Origin: Haladaptatus sp. DYF46
GTDB lineage: Archaea > Halobacteriota > Halobacteria > Halobacteriales > Haladaptataceae
NCBI RefSeq assembly: GCF_021083305.1
Contig: NZ_JAJFAY010000002.1
Location: 558,001-622,000 of the forward strand
Direction: 5' to 3'
Length of the DNA stretch: 64,000 nt
In this document: piece by piece, positions 44,650 through 53,962 of the stretch
Numbering within the stretch: position 1 is the stretch's first letter
Layout: each line of letters starts with the position of its first letter
Made by a program: the position numbers and the translations under genes
Notes under the pieces: generated by a model
Databases searched by the model: none
Told to the model about the DNA's origin: nothing
Seen by the model: the letters and a program-made list of their open reading frames with translations, nothing else

Positions 44650-46041
44650 TTATCCGAACGGGCCCATGCCGCCCATACCGCCACCGCCGCCACCGCCACC
44701 GCCCTGCATCTTCTTCATCATCCGCTCCATGTCGCCGCCCTGTCCCATCCCTTGGAATTGCTTGAGGGTCTGGGCCATCATCTTGTGCTGCTGGAGCAGT
44801 TCGCGGATTCGCTCCTCGTCCTGTCCGCTCCCGCGAGCGATGCGGCGAATCTGACTCGCGCCGATGGAACGCGGGTTTTCGAGTTCCTTGTCCGTCATCG
44901 AGTCCATGATGATCTCGAAACTCCGCATCCGGTCCTTCGTCACGTCCATCGCGTCGTCCGGCAGTTCGTCCATGATTCCGCCGCCGAACCCGGGAATCAT
45001 GTCCATGACCTGGTCGAGCGGCCCCATCTTGTTCATGGCGTTCATCTGATGGCGCATGTCGGTCAGGGTGAACTGACCCTTCATCATGTCCTCGGGGTCC
45101 CAGTCCTCTTCCTCCTCCGTCTCGGACATTGCGCGTTCGACGCGCTCGGTGAGTTGTTTCAGATCGCCCATCCCGAGCAGCCGCGAGATGAAGCCATTGG
45201 GTTCGAACCGTTCCACGTCTTGGACCGTCTCACCGGACCCGAGGAAGGCGATGGACGAGTCCGTCTCGTTGACCGCCGTCAGCGCGCCGCCACCTTTCGC
45301 CGTCCCGTCGAGTTTCGTGATGACGACGCCGTCGATGCCGATGGAGGTGTCGAACTGCTGGGCTTGGTCCTTCGCACCCTGCCCGATAGCGGCGTCGAGA
45401 ACGAGCAGGTTTCGGTCGGGGTCTACGACCGACTCTATCTCCTCGATTTCGTCGATGAGGTCGTCTTCGAGCGCGTGGCGGCCCGCCGTGTCCACGATGT
45501 GGATGTCGGCGTCGGCCGTCTCTTCGAGGCCCTTTCGCGCGATGTCCACCGGATCCTCGTTGTCCGGGTCGCCGTAGAAGTCGACTTCCGCGCGCGAACA
45601 CATCTCCTTTGCCTGGTCGTACGCGCCGGGCCGGAAGGTGTCCGTCTGGATGACGGCGGGGCGAAGCCCCTTCTTCGAGAACCACCACGCCATCTTGGCG
45701 GCGGTGGTCGTCTTCCCCGACCCCTGCAACCCGGCGAGGAGGATGGTCTGGTTTTCGAGCGGGAGTTCCGTACTCTCGCCGACGAGGCCGACGAGTTCCT
45801 CGTAGACGATACTGAGGACGTGGTCGCGGGCCGTCGTCCCGCCCGGCGGTTCTTCCTCCAGCGCGCGCTCCTTGATGGACGAGGACAGGTCCATGACGAG
45901 ACTCACGTCCACGTCGGCTTGGAGGAGGGAACGCTGAATTTCCTTCACAATTTCCTCGACATCGTCTTCGCTGACGCGTGATTTCCCACTCAGTTTGTCG
46001 AGTGAGCCGCGAAGAGAGCTGCCGAGATCATCGAGCACCAT
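44650..46041 (-). CDS. srp54: Signal recognition particle GTPase SRP54
   Basis: A 463-residue protein with N, G and M domains. The P-loop GLQGSGKTT is at 104-112, DTAGRH is in G3 and [11 protein letters not shown] in G4. The methionine-rich M domain ([20 protein letters not shown]) binds signal peptides and 7S RNA, and the tail is Gly/Met-rich ([15 protein letters not shown]). It targets ribosomes to the membrane with FtsY, encoded 3 kb away. The ATG at 46041 is used; 20 further codons upstream are unsupported. Confidence 0.96.
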   Translation of the reverse strand: MVLDDLGSSLRGSLDKLSGKSRVSEDDVEEIVKEIQRSLLQADVDVSLVMDLSSSIKERALEEEPPGGTTARDHVLSIVYEELVGLVGESTELPLENQTILLAGLQGSGKTTTAAKMAWWFSKKGLRPAVIQTDTFRPGAYDQAKEMCSRAEVDFYGDPDNEDPVDIARKGLEETADADIHIVDTAGRHALEDDLIDEIEEIESVVDPDRNLLVLDAAIGQGAKDQAQQFDTSIGIDGVVITKLDGTAKGGGALTAVNETDSSIAFLGSGETVQDVERFEPNGFISRLLGMGDLKQLTERVERAMSETEEEEDWDPEDMMKGQFTLTDMRHQMNAMNKMGPLDQVMDMIPGFGGGIMDELPDDAMDVTKDRMRSFEIIMDSMTDKELENPRSIGASQIRRIARGSGQDEERIRELLQQHKMMAQTLKQFQGMGQGGDMERMMKKMQGGGGGGGGGMGGMGPFG

Positions 46042-46097
46042 CGTTGTGCTCCCTTGGGTTCGTAGTCGTTTAAAGCCTTTTTCTAGTCCGTCGGGCG

Positions 46098-46760
46098 TCA
46101 ATCGCTGGACCGAACCTGCCCGAACTGCTGTGGCGGCAATCGGAGTTCATCCAAGCCCGGCAGGTGTTTGATGTTGTAGATGACCTGCATGTGGTCCGTG
46201 ACGGGCGCGCCGAGACAGGAGAGTCGGATCCCGCGGTCCATCATCTCGGACGAGAGGACGTGATTCGAGGGCATGCTCATCTCGCCCTCGACGACCGCCA
46301 CCGCACAGTTCGCACACGCGCCGCCGCGGCAGGCAAAGGGCCACTCGTATCCCCTGTTTTCGGCCGCTTCGAGGAGCGTTTCGTTGGGACGGACGCGAAA
46401 CTCCCCGAAATCTTCGTCGTCGAGTCCCACCGCAGCGGCCTTCTCGAACAGTCTGTCGTCGTCCACGCTCCATCCGTAATCGTCGATGACCTCATAGTTG
46501 AGGAACTCGACCACGGGGTACTTCGGTCTGCGGTCTCGCGCTCGCTCCTCGACGTCTTCGGTGTCGGTGGTTTCCTCGTCGTCCTCGCCACCGACGTCTC
46601 CCGCCTGAATCGCTTGATACGCGGCTCGGACCCGCTGGAACTCGCGGTGAGACCCACCGTGGTCCGGGTGGGCTTCCTTTATCCGTCGTCGGTAGGCCTC
46701 GACGACTTCCTCGTCATCCGCATCCGAATCGAGTCCGAGAACGCTGAACGGGGAGTCCAC
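46098..46760 (-). CDS. J-domain (DnaJ-like) fused to halobacterial-type 2Fe-2S ferredoxin
   Basis: A 220-residue two-domain protein. Residues about 1-55 form a J-domain with the HPD motif at 31-33. After an acidic linker comes a full [2Fe-2S] ferredoxin of the haloarchaeal type (ligands C144, C149, C152 and C182, in CRGGACANC and LSCLGAP). The J-domain may recruit Hsp70 to an Fe-S client. Start: a TATA-like tttatgcgc (about 46790-46782) places transcription start on the GTG at 46760, so this is preferred over the ATG nine codons earlier. Confidence 0.85.
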   Translation of the reverse strand: MDSPFSVLGLDSDADDEEVVEAYRRRIKEAHPDHGGSHREFQRVRAAYQAIQAGDVGGEDDEETTDTEDVEERARDRRPKYPVVEFLNYEVIDDYGWSVDDDRLFEKAAAVGLDDEDFGEFRVRPNETLLEAAENRGYEWPFACRGGACANCAVAVVEGEMSMPSNHVLSSEMMDRGIRLSCLGAPVTDHMQVIYNIKHLPGLDELRLPPQQFGQVRSSD

Positions 46761-46886
46761 GTGTAAACGATAGGAAATGGAGCGCATAAATCCTCTTCCC
46801 CTACAGTGAGGTCCACCGCGTTACGGAGGGTCTGTCCCGGTATCGGGGCGTCAACGTTCAAGCCCACCGGCGACGAAGGGTCGCGT

Positions 46887-47444
46887 ATGCGACTGTTCGT
46901 GAGCATCGACCTGCCCGACGACCTCGCGGAGAGCGTCGAAGGCGTTCAAGACCGGTTCCGCGACGCCGACGGCCTCTCGTTTACCGACCCGAAACAGGCC
47001 CACGTGACGCTCTCGTTCCTCGGCGAGGTGGACGAAGACCGCCTGCCCGAAATCGAGGACGCGCTCCGAGCGGCCGTCGAGGACGACATCGACTTCGGAC
47101 CCTTCGAGGCGGAAATCGAGGGCGTGGGCGTGTTCCCGAATACGGAGTACATCCGGGTCCTGTGGATCGGCGTGGGGGATGGCGCGGAGGAGATGACGCT
47201 CCTCAACGATGCCGTCGAATCGCGCCTGTACGACCTCGGCTTCTCGCCCGACGAGAACGACTTCGTTCCGCACGTCACCATCGCCAGAATGCAACACGCA
47301 GGCGGGAAGGAACTGGTCCAACGGAACGTCCGCGAACTCGAACCGACGGTCGGGAAGATGGAGGTCGAGGAGGTTCGACTGACGAAAAGCGAACTCGGCG
47401 CGGACGGCCCGAGCTATTCGACCGTTGCGGCGTTCCCCCTGTGA
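46887..47444 (+). CDS. thpR: RNA 2',3'-cyclic phosphodiesterase (ThpR/LigT family)
   Basis: A 185-residue 2H phosphoesterase with the two HxT motifs, H39-V-T41 (HVTLSFLG) and H129-V-T131 (HVTIARM). It opens RNA 2',3'-cyclic phosphate ends and was first noted as 2'-5' RNA ligase. The ATG 46887 is the family-like start. It heads the ribosomal/eIF6 gene cluster. Confidence 0.9.
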   Translation: MRLFVSIDLPDDLAESVEGVQDRFRDADGLSFTDPKQAHVTLSFLGEVDEDRLPEIEDALRAAVEDDIDFGPFEAEIEGVGVFPNTEYIRVLWIGVGDGAEEMTLLNDAVESRLYDLGFSPDENDFVPHVTIARMQHAGGKELVQRNVRELEPTVGKMEVEEVRLTKSELGADGPSYSTVAAFPL

Positions 47445-47464
47445 GGCCGTTTGAAAGGAACAAG

Positions 47465-47472
47465 ATTTTATG
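47465..47472 (+). promoter_or_regulatory. TATA-like element of rpl39e
   Basis: attttatg is centred about 29 bases before the eL39 ATG. The rpl39e, rpl31e and eif6 genes follow closely and are probably one transcript. Confidence 0.5.
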
Positions 47473-47497
47473 CGACGGCGGAAAAGTGGCAACCACT

Positions 47498-47650
47498 ATG
47501 GGCAAGAAGTCGAAGGCCAAGAAGAAGCGACTGGCCAAGCTGGAACGGCAGAACAGCCGCATCCCTGCGTGGGTCATCATGAAGACGGACCGCGACGTAA
47601 TGCGAAACCCGAAGCGCCGCAGCTGGCGGCGTAGCGACACTGACGAATAA
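47498..47650 (+). CDS. rpl39e: Ribosomal protein eL39 (L39e)
   Basis: This 50-residue basic protein has the family pattern [20 protein letters not shown] and IPAWVIMKT, then NPKRRSWRR. It lines the polypeptide exit tunnel. Its TAA stop shares its last base with the ATG of the eL31 gene, giving tight coupling. Confidence 0.95.
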   Translation: MGKKSKAKKKRLAKLERQNSRIPAWVIMKTDRDVMRNPKRRSWRRSDTDE

Positions 47651-47928
47651 TGAGCGCAAGTGATTTCGAGGAGCGAGTCGTGACGGTTCCGCTCCGAGAC
47701 GTGACGGCGGAGGCAAAGCACAAACGAGCGAACAAGGCGATGAAATTGGTGCGCGGGCATCTCGCCCAGCACTTCAAGGTGGACGAGGACGACGTGCGTC
47801 TCGACCCCTCCATCAACGAGGCTATCTGGTCGCGCGGCCAGAAGAACCCGCCGCGAAAGCTCCGTGTTCACGCCGCCCGCTTCGAAGAAGAGGGCGAATC
47901 CGTCGTCGAGGCGGAATACGAAGAGTAG
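47650..47928 (+). CDS. rpl31e: Ribosomal protein eL31 (L31e)
   Basis: A 92-residue large-subunit protein with [20 protein letters not shown] and [18 protein letters not shown]. It sits at the tunnel exit near eL39. It is followed four bases later by the GTG of eif6. Confidence 0.95.
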   Translation: MSASDFEERVVTVPLRDVTAEAKHKRANKAMKLVRGHLAQHFKVDEDDVRLDPSINEAIWSRGQKNPPRKLRVHAARFEEEGESVVEAEYEE

Positions 47929-47932
47929 AGCG

Positions 47933-48598
47933 GTGCTTCGTACCGCGTTCAACGGCTCGGCGTATGTCGGCGTCTTCGCACGCGTGACTGACGAGTATCT
48001 CCTCGTCCGTCCGGATTTGGACGACGAACTGGTCGACTCCCTCCGAACGGAGTTGGAAGTCGACGCCGTCGGAACGACGCTCGGTGGATCGTCCACCGTC
48101 GGCGCGCTCGTGGTGGGCAACGAAAACGGACTGCTCGTCAGCAGTCGGACCACCGACCACGAGCGCGAGCGAATCGAGGACGTCGTGGACGTTCCGCTCA
48201 CGGAGTTCCCGGGGCGTATCAACGCCGCCGGAAACGTCGTCCTCGCGAACGATACCGGGGCGTACGTCCACCCGGACCTCCCTCGGGAGGCCGTGCAAGC
48301 GGTTTCGGACGGGCTCGACGTTCCGGTCGAACGCGGCACCATCGCCGGCGTTCAAACGGTCGGAACGGCCGGTGTGGCGACGAACCGCGGCGTTCTCTGC
48401 CACCCGAAAGCCACCGACTCGGAACTCGATGCCATCGAGGAAGTCCTCGGCGTCCCGGCCGACATCGGCACCATCAACTACGGTGGTCCGCTGGTCGGGT
48501 CGGGACTCCTCGCCAACGCCCACGGCTACGTGGTCGGGCAGGAGACGACCGGCCCCGAACTCGGCCGTATCGAGGACGCACTGGGCTACATCGACTGA
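47933..48598 (+). CDS. eif6: Translation initiation factor 6 (anti-association factor)
   Basis: A 221-residue pentein protein that binds the large subunit and blocks premature joining. The GTG start at 47933 lies four bases after the eL31 stop, giving the usual length. Repeated [20 protein letters not shown]- and [19 protein letters not shown]-type segments show the five-fold pseudo-symmetry. A longer frame starts inside rpl31e and is rejected. Confidence 0.94.
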   Translation: MLRTAFNGSAYVGVFARVTDEYLLVRPDLDDELVDSLRTELEVDAVGTTLGGSSTVGALVVGNENGLLVSSRTTDHERERIEDVVDVPLTEFPGRINAAGNVVLANDTGAYVHPDLPREAVQAVSDGLDVPVERGTIAGVQTVGTAGVATNRGVLCHPKATDSELDAIEEVLGVPADIGTINYGGPLVGSGLLANAHGYVVGQETTGPELGRIEDALGYID

Positions 48599-48704
48599 TT
48601 TTCGGCCTATCGGTTTTTCGGTCCGAGTTAGCAACATTCTTCCCGCTTGCTCACGCACGTGTGGACATGAGCACGATTACTCGCGGAACGGAGCGTGGAG
48701 CACA

Positions 48705-49163
48705 ATGATGGGCGGCGGCAATCAGCAGATGCAGCAGATGCAACAGCAGCTCCAGCAGTTGGAAGCCGAGAAGGAAGAACTGAACGGCGAAGTCGAAGAC
48801 CTTCGCGGCGAGAAGGGCGAAGTCGACGAGGCCATCGAGGCCATCGAGACGCTCGACACCGATTCCACCGTGCAAGTTCCGCTCGGCGGCGGCGCGTTCA
48901 TCCGCGCGAACGTCGAGGACATCGACGAAATCGTCGTCGAACTCGGCGGCGGCTACGCCGCGGAACGCGACCAAGAGGGCGCCGTCGCCTCGCTCAAGAG
49001 CCGCAAGGACCTTCTGGACGACCAGATCGCCGACCTGCAGGAGGAGATCGGTGAGGTCGAAGCGGAAAGCGACCAGTTGGAGCAGAAGGCACAGCAGATG
49101 CAACAACAGCAGATGCAACAGCAGATGCAGCAGATGCAACAGCAGGAAGACGAGGACGAGTAA
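48705..49163 (+). CDS. pfdA: Prefoldin alpha subunit
   Basis: A 152-residue coiled-coil chaperone subunit with the beta-hairpin VPLGGGAFIRANVEDID and VVELGGGYAAERDQEGAV in the middle. Both ends carry Gln/Met-rich repeats (QQMQQMQQQ at the start, QQMQQQQMQQQMQQ at the end). It hands nascent chains to the thermosome. The two tandem ATG codons (48705, 48708) follow eif6 at 106 bases. The gap does not contain the L18Ae (LX) gene that sits between these two in many archaea. Confidence 0.9.
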   Translation: MMGGGNQQMQQMQQQLQQLEAEKEELNGEVEDLRGEKGEVDEAIEAIETLDTDSTVQVPLGGGAFIRANVEDIDEIVVELGGGYAAERDQEGAVASLKSRKDLLDDQIADLQEEIGEVEAESDQLEQKAQQMQQQQMQQQMQQMQQQEDEDE

Positions 49164-49169
49164 CCGCGG

Positions 49170-50309
49170 ATGTTCGACAGTCTGAAGGATAAGCTGAGCG
49201 GGTTCCGTAAGGACGTCGAAGAGACGACCGAAGAGAAGGCCGAAGAGAAGGCCGAAGAGGCCGACGAAGCCGAGGCTGACGCGGTCGAGGAGACGGCCGA
49301 AACGGAACCCGCGGAGACCGAGACGGAAACGAGAACCGAACCGGAGCCCGAATCGGCGGAGACAGCCGACGACGACTCCGAGTCGGAGGACGAAGAGTCC
49401 AGCAACGGGCGGGGCGGATTCACGCAGAAGGCGAGGTCGTTCGCCCGCGGTGAGATCATCATCGAGGAGCAGGACGTCGAAGACCCGCTCTGGGAACTCG
49501 AAATGGCGCTCCTCGAAAGCGACGTGGAGATGAGCGTCGCCGGCGAGATGCTCGAAGGCATCCGCAACGACCTCGTCGGCGCGACTCGCAAGTTCAACGC
49601 CGAAACGGGCGACGTCGTCGAGGACGCACTACGTGACTCCCTGCTGTCGGTCATCAGCGTCGGGCAGTTCGACTTCGACAAGCGCGTCGCCGAGGCCGAC
49701 AAACCGCTCGTCATCATCTTCACCGGCGTCAACGGCGTCGGGAAGACGACGAGCATCGCCAAGCTATCGCGGTACTTCGAGGAGCGCGGTTACTCCTCCG
49801 TGATGGCGAACGGCGACACCTACCGTGCCGGCGCGAACCAGCAGATTCGAGAGCACGCCGACGCACTCGACACGAAACTCATCGCCCACGAACAGGGCGG
49901 CGACCCCGCCGCCGTCATCTACGACGCGGTGGAGTACGCCGACGCCCACGACATCGACATCGTGCTGGGCGACACCGCGGGTCGCCTGCACACCAGCGAG
50001 GGCCTGATGGACCAGTTGGAGAAGATAGGGCGCGTCGTGGACCCGGACATGACCCTCTTCGTTGACGAGGCCGTGGCCGGACAGGACGCGGTCCAGCGCG
50101 CGAAGGAGTTCGACGACGCCGCCGAAATCGACGGCACGATTCTGACGAAGGCCGACGCTGACTCGAAGGGCGGTGCCGCGATTTCCATCTCCCACGTCAC
50201 GGGCAAACCCATCCTGTTCCTCGGAACCGGACAGGGCTACGACGACATCGAGCAGTTCGACCCCGAACGGATGGTCGAACGGCTTCTCGGCGACGAAGAA
50301 GAGGAGTAA
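49170..50309 (+). CDS. ftsY: SRP receptor FtsY
   Basis: A 379-residue SRP-receptor GTPase. A long acidic N-terminal A domain (about residues 10-100, with EEKAEEKAEE repeats) is followed by the NG domain with P-loop GVNGVGKTTS (about 185-194), DTAGRLH and TKADADSKGG. It docks SRP54 at the membrane. It starts six bases after pfdA. Confidence 0.96.
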   Translation: MFDSLKDKLSGFRKDVEETTEEKAEEKAEEADEAEADAVEETAETEPAETETETRTEPEPESAETADDDSESEDEESSNGRGGFTQKARSFARGEIIIEEQDVEDPLWELEMALLESDVEMSVAGEMLEGIRNDLVGATRKFNAETGDVVEDALRDSLLSVISVGQFDFDKRVAEADKPLVIIFTGVNGVGKTTSIAKLSRYFEERGYSSVMANGDTYRAGANQQIREHADALDTKLIAHEQGGDPAAVIYDAVEYADAHDIDIVLGDTAGRLHTSEGLMDQLEKIGRVVDPDMTLFVDEAVAGQDAVQRAKEFDDAAEIDGTILTKADADSKGGAAISISHVTGKPILFLGTGQGYDDIEQFDPERMVERLLGDEEEE

Positions 50310-50672
50310 TCGACCTCGAATTTTTTCGAAACCACCATCCGAGAGTGGCGACACGACCGCTTTCGGGACGCGCGACGAGTGTGCCGAGCCAGCGGTCGGC
50401 GAGGCACACGAGTTCCGGGGAGGCATGGGGACGCCGAGGAAGGGTGGTCGTGCGGTTCCGACCACCCTTCCGCATGCGGTTGCGGTCATGGTCCCTAGCA
50501 GTTGGGGTCACAGAATCGGCGTCAAAAGCGGTCGTGACAGTCGTGAAAACACCGTCGAGTAAGCAGTAGCGGTCTCGATTTCGGAAACGGACCGTTTCGA
50601 CGTGCGATTCGGAATCCCCAAGACGACGGCACTACTCCCCTCGAACGAAACCGGACGACGGAGATATCACTC
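50310..50672. other. Structured 363-base non-coding interval after ftsY
   Basis: There is no protein gene. Hairpin 1 pairs GTGTGCC (50379-50385) with GGCACAC (50403-50409) around a symmetric GA/GA internal pair and a GCC/GGC inner stem. Hairpin 2 pairs 50440-50450 with 50459-50469 in a perfect 11-bp stem with an eight-base loop. A palindrome ccgcatgcgg (50470-50479) follows at once. It may be a small RNA or an elaborate terminator. Confidence 0.5.
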
Positions 50673-51641
50673 GTGTACGTACTGGAACTCGGCGGACAAG
50701 ACGACGAATTCGCGGCGTGCGAAGCGGCGAGCGCGGCGACCGGGGTCGAACTCCTCGCGCCCGGTATCGCGCGGGCGGCGACTGTCACGGAGCGCGTTTC
50801 CACCCTCGCGTACACCCACCGGGCGAACGAACTGGTCGGGACGACCGATGCAGACGTGGCGAGCGCGCGGGCGTTGCTTTCCGCCGCGCCGATGGACCGC
50901 GAGGGGACCGTCGCGGTGCGCGCACGGACGGTCCGCGAGACGGCCGACATCAGCACCCAGCAGGCCGAGCGCGAGTTGGGGCAGGTCCTCGTCGACCGCG
51001 GCTTCGCGGTCGATTTGGACGACCCCGACCACGAACTCCGAGCGACGTTCTCGGGGGGCGTCTGCGCGCTGGGATGGACCGCAGTCGAGAGCGTGCGCGA
51101 CTACGGAACGCGCCGGCCGACCGACCGGCCGTTCTTCCAACCGGGGAGCATGGACCCGCTCCTCGCCCGCGCGCTGGTGAACATCGCGGGAGCGAGGGAG
51201 GGAACGACGGTTCTCGACCCGATGTGCGGGACGGGCGGCGTCCTCATCGAGGCGGCGCTGGTCGGTGCCCGACCGCTCGGGGCCGACGCACAGGACAAGA
51301 TGGTTCGCGGCGCGGCGAGGAACCTCGCTCGCTACGCACCGGACGCCGACGCGGCCACGGTTCGCGGCGACGCGACCCACCTGCCGCTCGCGGACGACAC
51401 CATCGACGGCGTGGTGTTCGACGCGCCCTACGGCCGCCAGTCGAAGATAGCCAACCTCGACCTCGACGACCTCGTTTCGGGTGCGCTCGCGGAGGCGCAC
51501 CGGGTCGCCTCCCGCGCCGTCGTCGTCGGCGACCGCTCGTGGGCGGGTGAAGCGAGGAACGCGGGATGGAACGTCGAAGACGAGTTCGAGCGTCGCGTTC
51601 ATCGGTCGCTGACGCGGTACGTGGTAGTGTTGTCAGACTGA
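50673..51641 (+). CDS. tRNA (guanine-N2) methyltransferase, Trm-G10 type
   Basis: A 322-residue SAM enzyme with an N-terminal THUMP-like region and a C-terminal Rossmann domain with VLDPMCGTGGVLIEAALVG and the catalytic DAPYGR block (NPPY-type). The archaeal family adds N2-methyl groups at G10 of tRNA. The GTG start gives the typical V-L-E-L-G start. Confidence 0.88.
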   Translation: MYVLELGGQDDEFAACEAASAATGVELLAPGIARAATVTERVSTLAYTHRANELVGTTDADVASARALLSAAPMDREGTVAVRARTVRETADISTQQAERELGQVLVDRGFAVDLDDPDHELRATFSGGVCALGWTAVESVRDYGTRRPTDRPFFQPGSMDPLLARALVNIAGAREGTTVLDPMCGTGGVLIEAALVGARPLGADAQDKMVRGAARNLARYAPDADAATVRGDATHLPLADDTIDGVVFDAPYGRQSKIANLDLDDLVSGALAEAHRVASRAVVVGDRSWAGEARNAGWNVEDEFERRVHRSLTRYVVVLSD

Positions 51642-51704
51642 TAGACTGAGGAATCGAGTCATCGAGAGGGTCTTTTATATATCGTTGGGCGGGAACACCC
51701 ACCC

Positions 51705-52697
51705 ATGAAGCAGTACCTCGGACTCGTCGAGGACGTCCTCCGGGACGGGACGTACAAGCCCAATCGAACCGGCGTGGACACGATTTCGACCTTCAGCCAG
51801 CACTACGAGGTGGACCTGCGCGAGGGGTTCCCGCTCCTGACCACGAAGCGGATGGACGGGTTTCGCTGGGACTCGATGCTCCACGAACTCCTCTGGTATC
51901 TCTCCGGCGAGGAACACGTCCGCAACCTCCGCGAAAAGACCGGCATCTGGGACGAGTGGGCCGACGAGGACGGCACCCTCGACACGGCCTACGGTCGATT
52001 CTGGCGACGATTCCCGGTTCCCAAGGAGGGGCTTCCGGGCGAATCGTGGCCCGAAGCGGACCACCGCTGGATGAACGAGGACGGAACGTTCGACCAGATC
52101 CGATACGTCATCGACGGCCTGAACGAGAACCCGAACTCCCGCCGGTTCGTCGTCTCGGCGTGGCATCCCGCGAACGCGACCGTTTCGACGCTCCCGCCGT
52201 GTCACTACACGTTCGTCGTCAACGTGCAGGGCGACACCCTCAACCTCCATCTCACCCAGCGCTCGGGCGACGTGGCGCTCGGAATCCCGTTCAACATCGC
52301 GGCCTACGCCCTCATGGCAACTGTACTCGCCCGACAAACCGGATTTGAGGTCGGCAAATTCGCCCACACCATCGTGGACGCACACGTCTACTGCGGCGAG
52401 GGCGAGCGCGGCGAGTGGTACCGCGACAACCTCGAAGAACTCCGGACGCGCCTCGCCGGCGTCACCCAAAAGTCCGAGTACGAGGAGGTCCGCGAATGGC
52501 TCGAATCCGAAGCACCCGAGGAGGAGACGGAGGCGATGGACCACGTTCCGGGCCTGCTGACCCAACTCTCGCGGACCCCCAAATCCCGTCCAGAAATCGA
52601 GATTACGGCGGATTCCATCGACGAGTTGACCTACGACGACATCACGCTCCGGGAGTACGACGCCCATCCCGGCATCAAATTCAGCGTGGCCGAATGA
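51705..52697 (+). CDS. thyA: Thymidylate synthase ThyA
   Basis: A 330-residue enzyme that makes dTMP from dUMP using methylenetetrahydrofolate. The nucleophile is C166 in LPPCHYTFV; RRFVVSAWHP and DVALGIPFNIAAYA complete the site. It is longer than E. coli ThyA, with an insertion around residues 95-130 (RRFPVPKEGLPGESWPEADH). The start codon of folA overlaps its stop by four bases, a coupled nucleotide module. Haloarchaea use this folate route. Confidence 0.95.
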   Translation: MKQYLGLVEDVLRDGTYKPNRTGVDTISTFSQHYEVDLREGFPLLTTKRMDGFRWDSMLHELLWYLSGEEHVRNLREKTGIWDEWADEDGTLDTAYGRFWRRFPVPKEGLPGESWPEADHRWMNEDGTFDQIRYVIDGLNENPNSRRFVVSAWHPANATVSTLPPCHYTFVVNVQGDTLNLHLTQRSGDVALGIPFNIAAYALMATVLARQTGFEVGKFAHTIVDAHVYCGEGERGEWYRDNLEELRTRLAGVTQKSEYEEVREWLESEAPEEETEAMDHVPGLLTQLSRTPKSRPEIEITADSIDELTYDDITLREYDAHPGIKFSVAE

Positions 52698-53173
52698 CCC
52701 GCTTCGTCTGCATCGCGGCGGTCGCCGAAAACGGCGTCATCGGCCGCGACGGCGGCATGCCGTGGCACTACTCGGAGGACATGCGCCACTTCAAGGAGAC
52801 CACGATGGGCCATCCGGTCATCATGGGTCGGACGACCTACGAGAGCATCGCGGGGCGACTGGACGGGCCGCTGCCGGGCCGGACGAACGTCGTGTTGAGT
52901 CGGTCGAACCCCGACCTGCCCGACGAAGTCGTCCTCGTCCACAGCGTCGAGGAAGCGATGACCGAGGTCGAAAAACTGGACGACGTCGCGTTCGTCACCG
53001 GCGGCGCGACGGTGTACGAGCAGTTCCTTCCGCACGCCGACGAACTGTTGCTCACCGAGATTCACGAGGCGTACGACGGCGACACCCGCTTTCCAGAATG
53101 GAACGGAGAAGAGTGGCACGAAGTCGAACGCGACGAGCGCGGCGAGTTCGATTTCGTTCGCTACGAGCGGTGA
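52694..53173 (+). CDS. folA: Dihydrofolate reductase
   Basis: A 159-residue enzyme that recycles dihydrofolate made by ThyA. It has IAAVAENGVIGRDGGMPWH, an acid/Asp in the pocket (SEDMRHFKETT), VIMGRTTYESI, and FVTGGATVYEQFL for NADPH. The ATGA overlap with thyA makes the two equimolar partners. The 3' end overlaps the convergent membrane gene by 13 bases. Confidence 0.95.
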   Translation: MTRFVCIAAVAENGVIGRDGGMPWHYSEDMRHFKETTMGHPVIMGRTTYESIAGRLDGPLPGRTNVVLSRSNPDLPDEVVLVHSVEEAMTEVEKLDDVAFVTGGATVYEQFLPHADELLLTEIHEAYDGDTRFPEWNGEEWHEVERDERGEFDFVRYER

Positions 53174-53544
53174 GGAATCGCCGCACGAAGTTTTTTGTCG
53201 ATCTGAAACCGCACGACGAGGAACGCGAACAGCATTCCAGCGGCCCATTTGGCGAGCGTCGGATCGGGCGCTCGAACGCCCTCGGTGCCGGTGAGGATGC
53301 CGAGAACCGAGATTCCGAGGACGGTGAGCAGGCCGAACAGCGCGACGCGTTTCGGTTTTTCCGGACGACAGTACAGACAGAGGCAGGTCATCAGAATCGT
53401 CGCTCCGAGCGAGAGGTCGTACAGCGAACTACCGTATCCACGTCCGGATTCGATGAAGAGTAGCGGGGTGAACACCGCACCGGCACCGACGTAATACCAG
53501 AAGAGGTCGGCGAATTTCCCCATCTCATCGGCGAACTCCCCCAT
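53161..53544 (-). CDS. Small membrane protein (127 aa)
   Basis: Four hydrophobic segments (about 15-33, 43-60, 67-85 and 97-113) with a Cys-rich loop at LYCRPEKPK. There is no known family. Its gene's 3' end overlaps folA. It follows another membrane-protein gene on the same strand after a one-codon stop context, so 53161-53919 may be an operon. Confidence 0.6.
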   Translation of the reverse strand: MGEFADEMGKFADLFWYYVGAGAVFTPLLFIESGRGYGSSLYDLSLGATILMTCLCLYCRPEKPKRVALFGLLTVLGISVLGILTGTEGVRAPDPTLAKWAAGMLFAFLVVRFQIDKKLRAAIPHRS

Positions 53545-53919
53545 CTACGCCCCGCTCCGTCGGAGTCGCAAGCGTGGCTTCGCCCACACGACCGCCGCGC
53601 CGACGAGAAGGGCGACGACCCACGCGCCGAGTAGCGTCGGTTGGTTTTCCGTGATGTCTGCGGCTCCGAGAACCCACCAGAGAGCGTAGGTTGCCAGCCA
53701 ACTGACGATGGAGAACAGCCAAACTTGTCCGTACGACACCGGGAGCTTCCGGAGCGCGACGAGCACGCCGACGACGAATCCGGGCACGTACAACAGCAGG
53801 CCGTTCAGCCACCCGTATCCGTGGGGGAGGAAGGTCCAGAGGAAAGAGAACGGAAACGTTACCATCAGCACGCTCCCGACGACGATGCCGACCTGTTCGA
53901 AACGGCGGGGGAGGTCCAT
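53545..53919 (-). CDS. Small membrane protein (124 aa)
   Basis: Four hydrophobic helices (roughly 8-27, 36-54, 66-85 and 92-110), with a basic end (RLRLRRSGA). It is immediately upstream of the 127-aa membrane gene (the stop is adjacent to that gene's ATG). The start at 53919 is chosen because upstream codons are arginine/serine-rich shadow. Function unknown. Confidence 0.6.
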   Translation of the reverse strand: MDLPRRFEQVGIVVGSVLMVTFPFSFLWTFLPHGYGWLNGLLLYVPGFVVGVLVALRKLPVSYGQVWLFSIVSWLATYALWWVLGAADITENQPTLLGAWVVALLVGAAVVWAKPRLRLRRSGA

Positions 53920-53962
53920 ACCGTTTGGAAGGAAGTTCGAAGATAAATGCTTTCTCGGGGGG

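Noticed and set aside
50310-50672. 7S (SRP) RNA or RNase P RNA in the ftsY-trmG10 gap
   Set aside because: The characteristic SRP helix 8 loop and RNase P conserved regions were not found on either strand by eye; only the unassigned hairpins remain.
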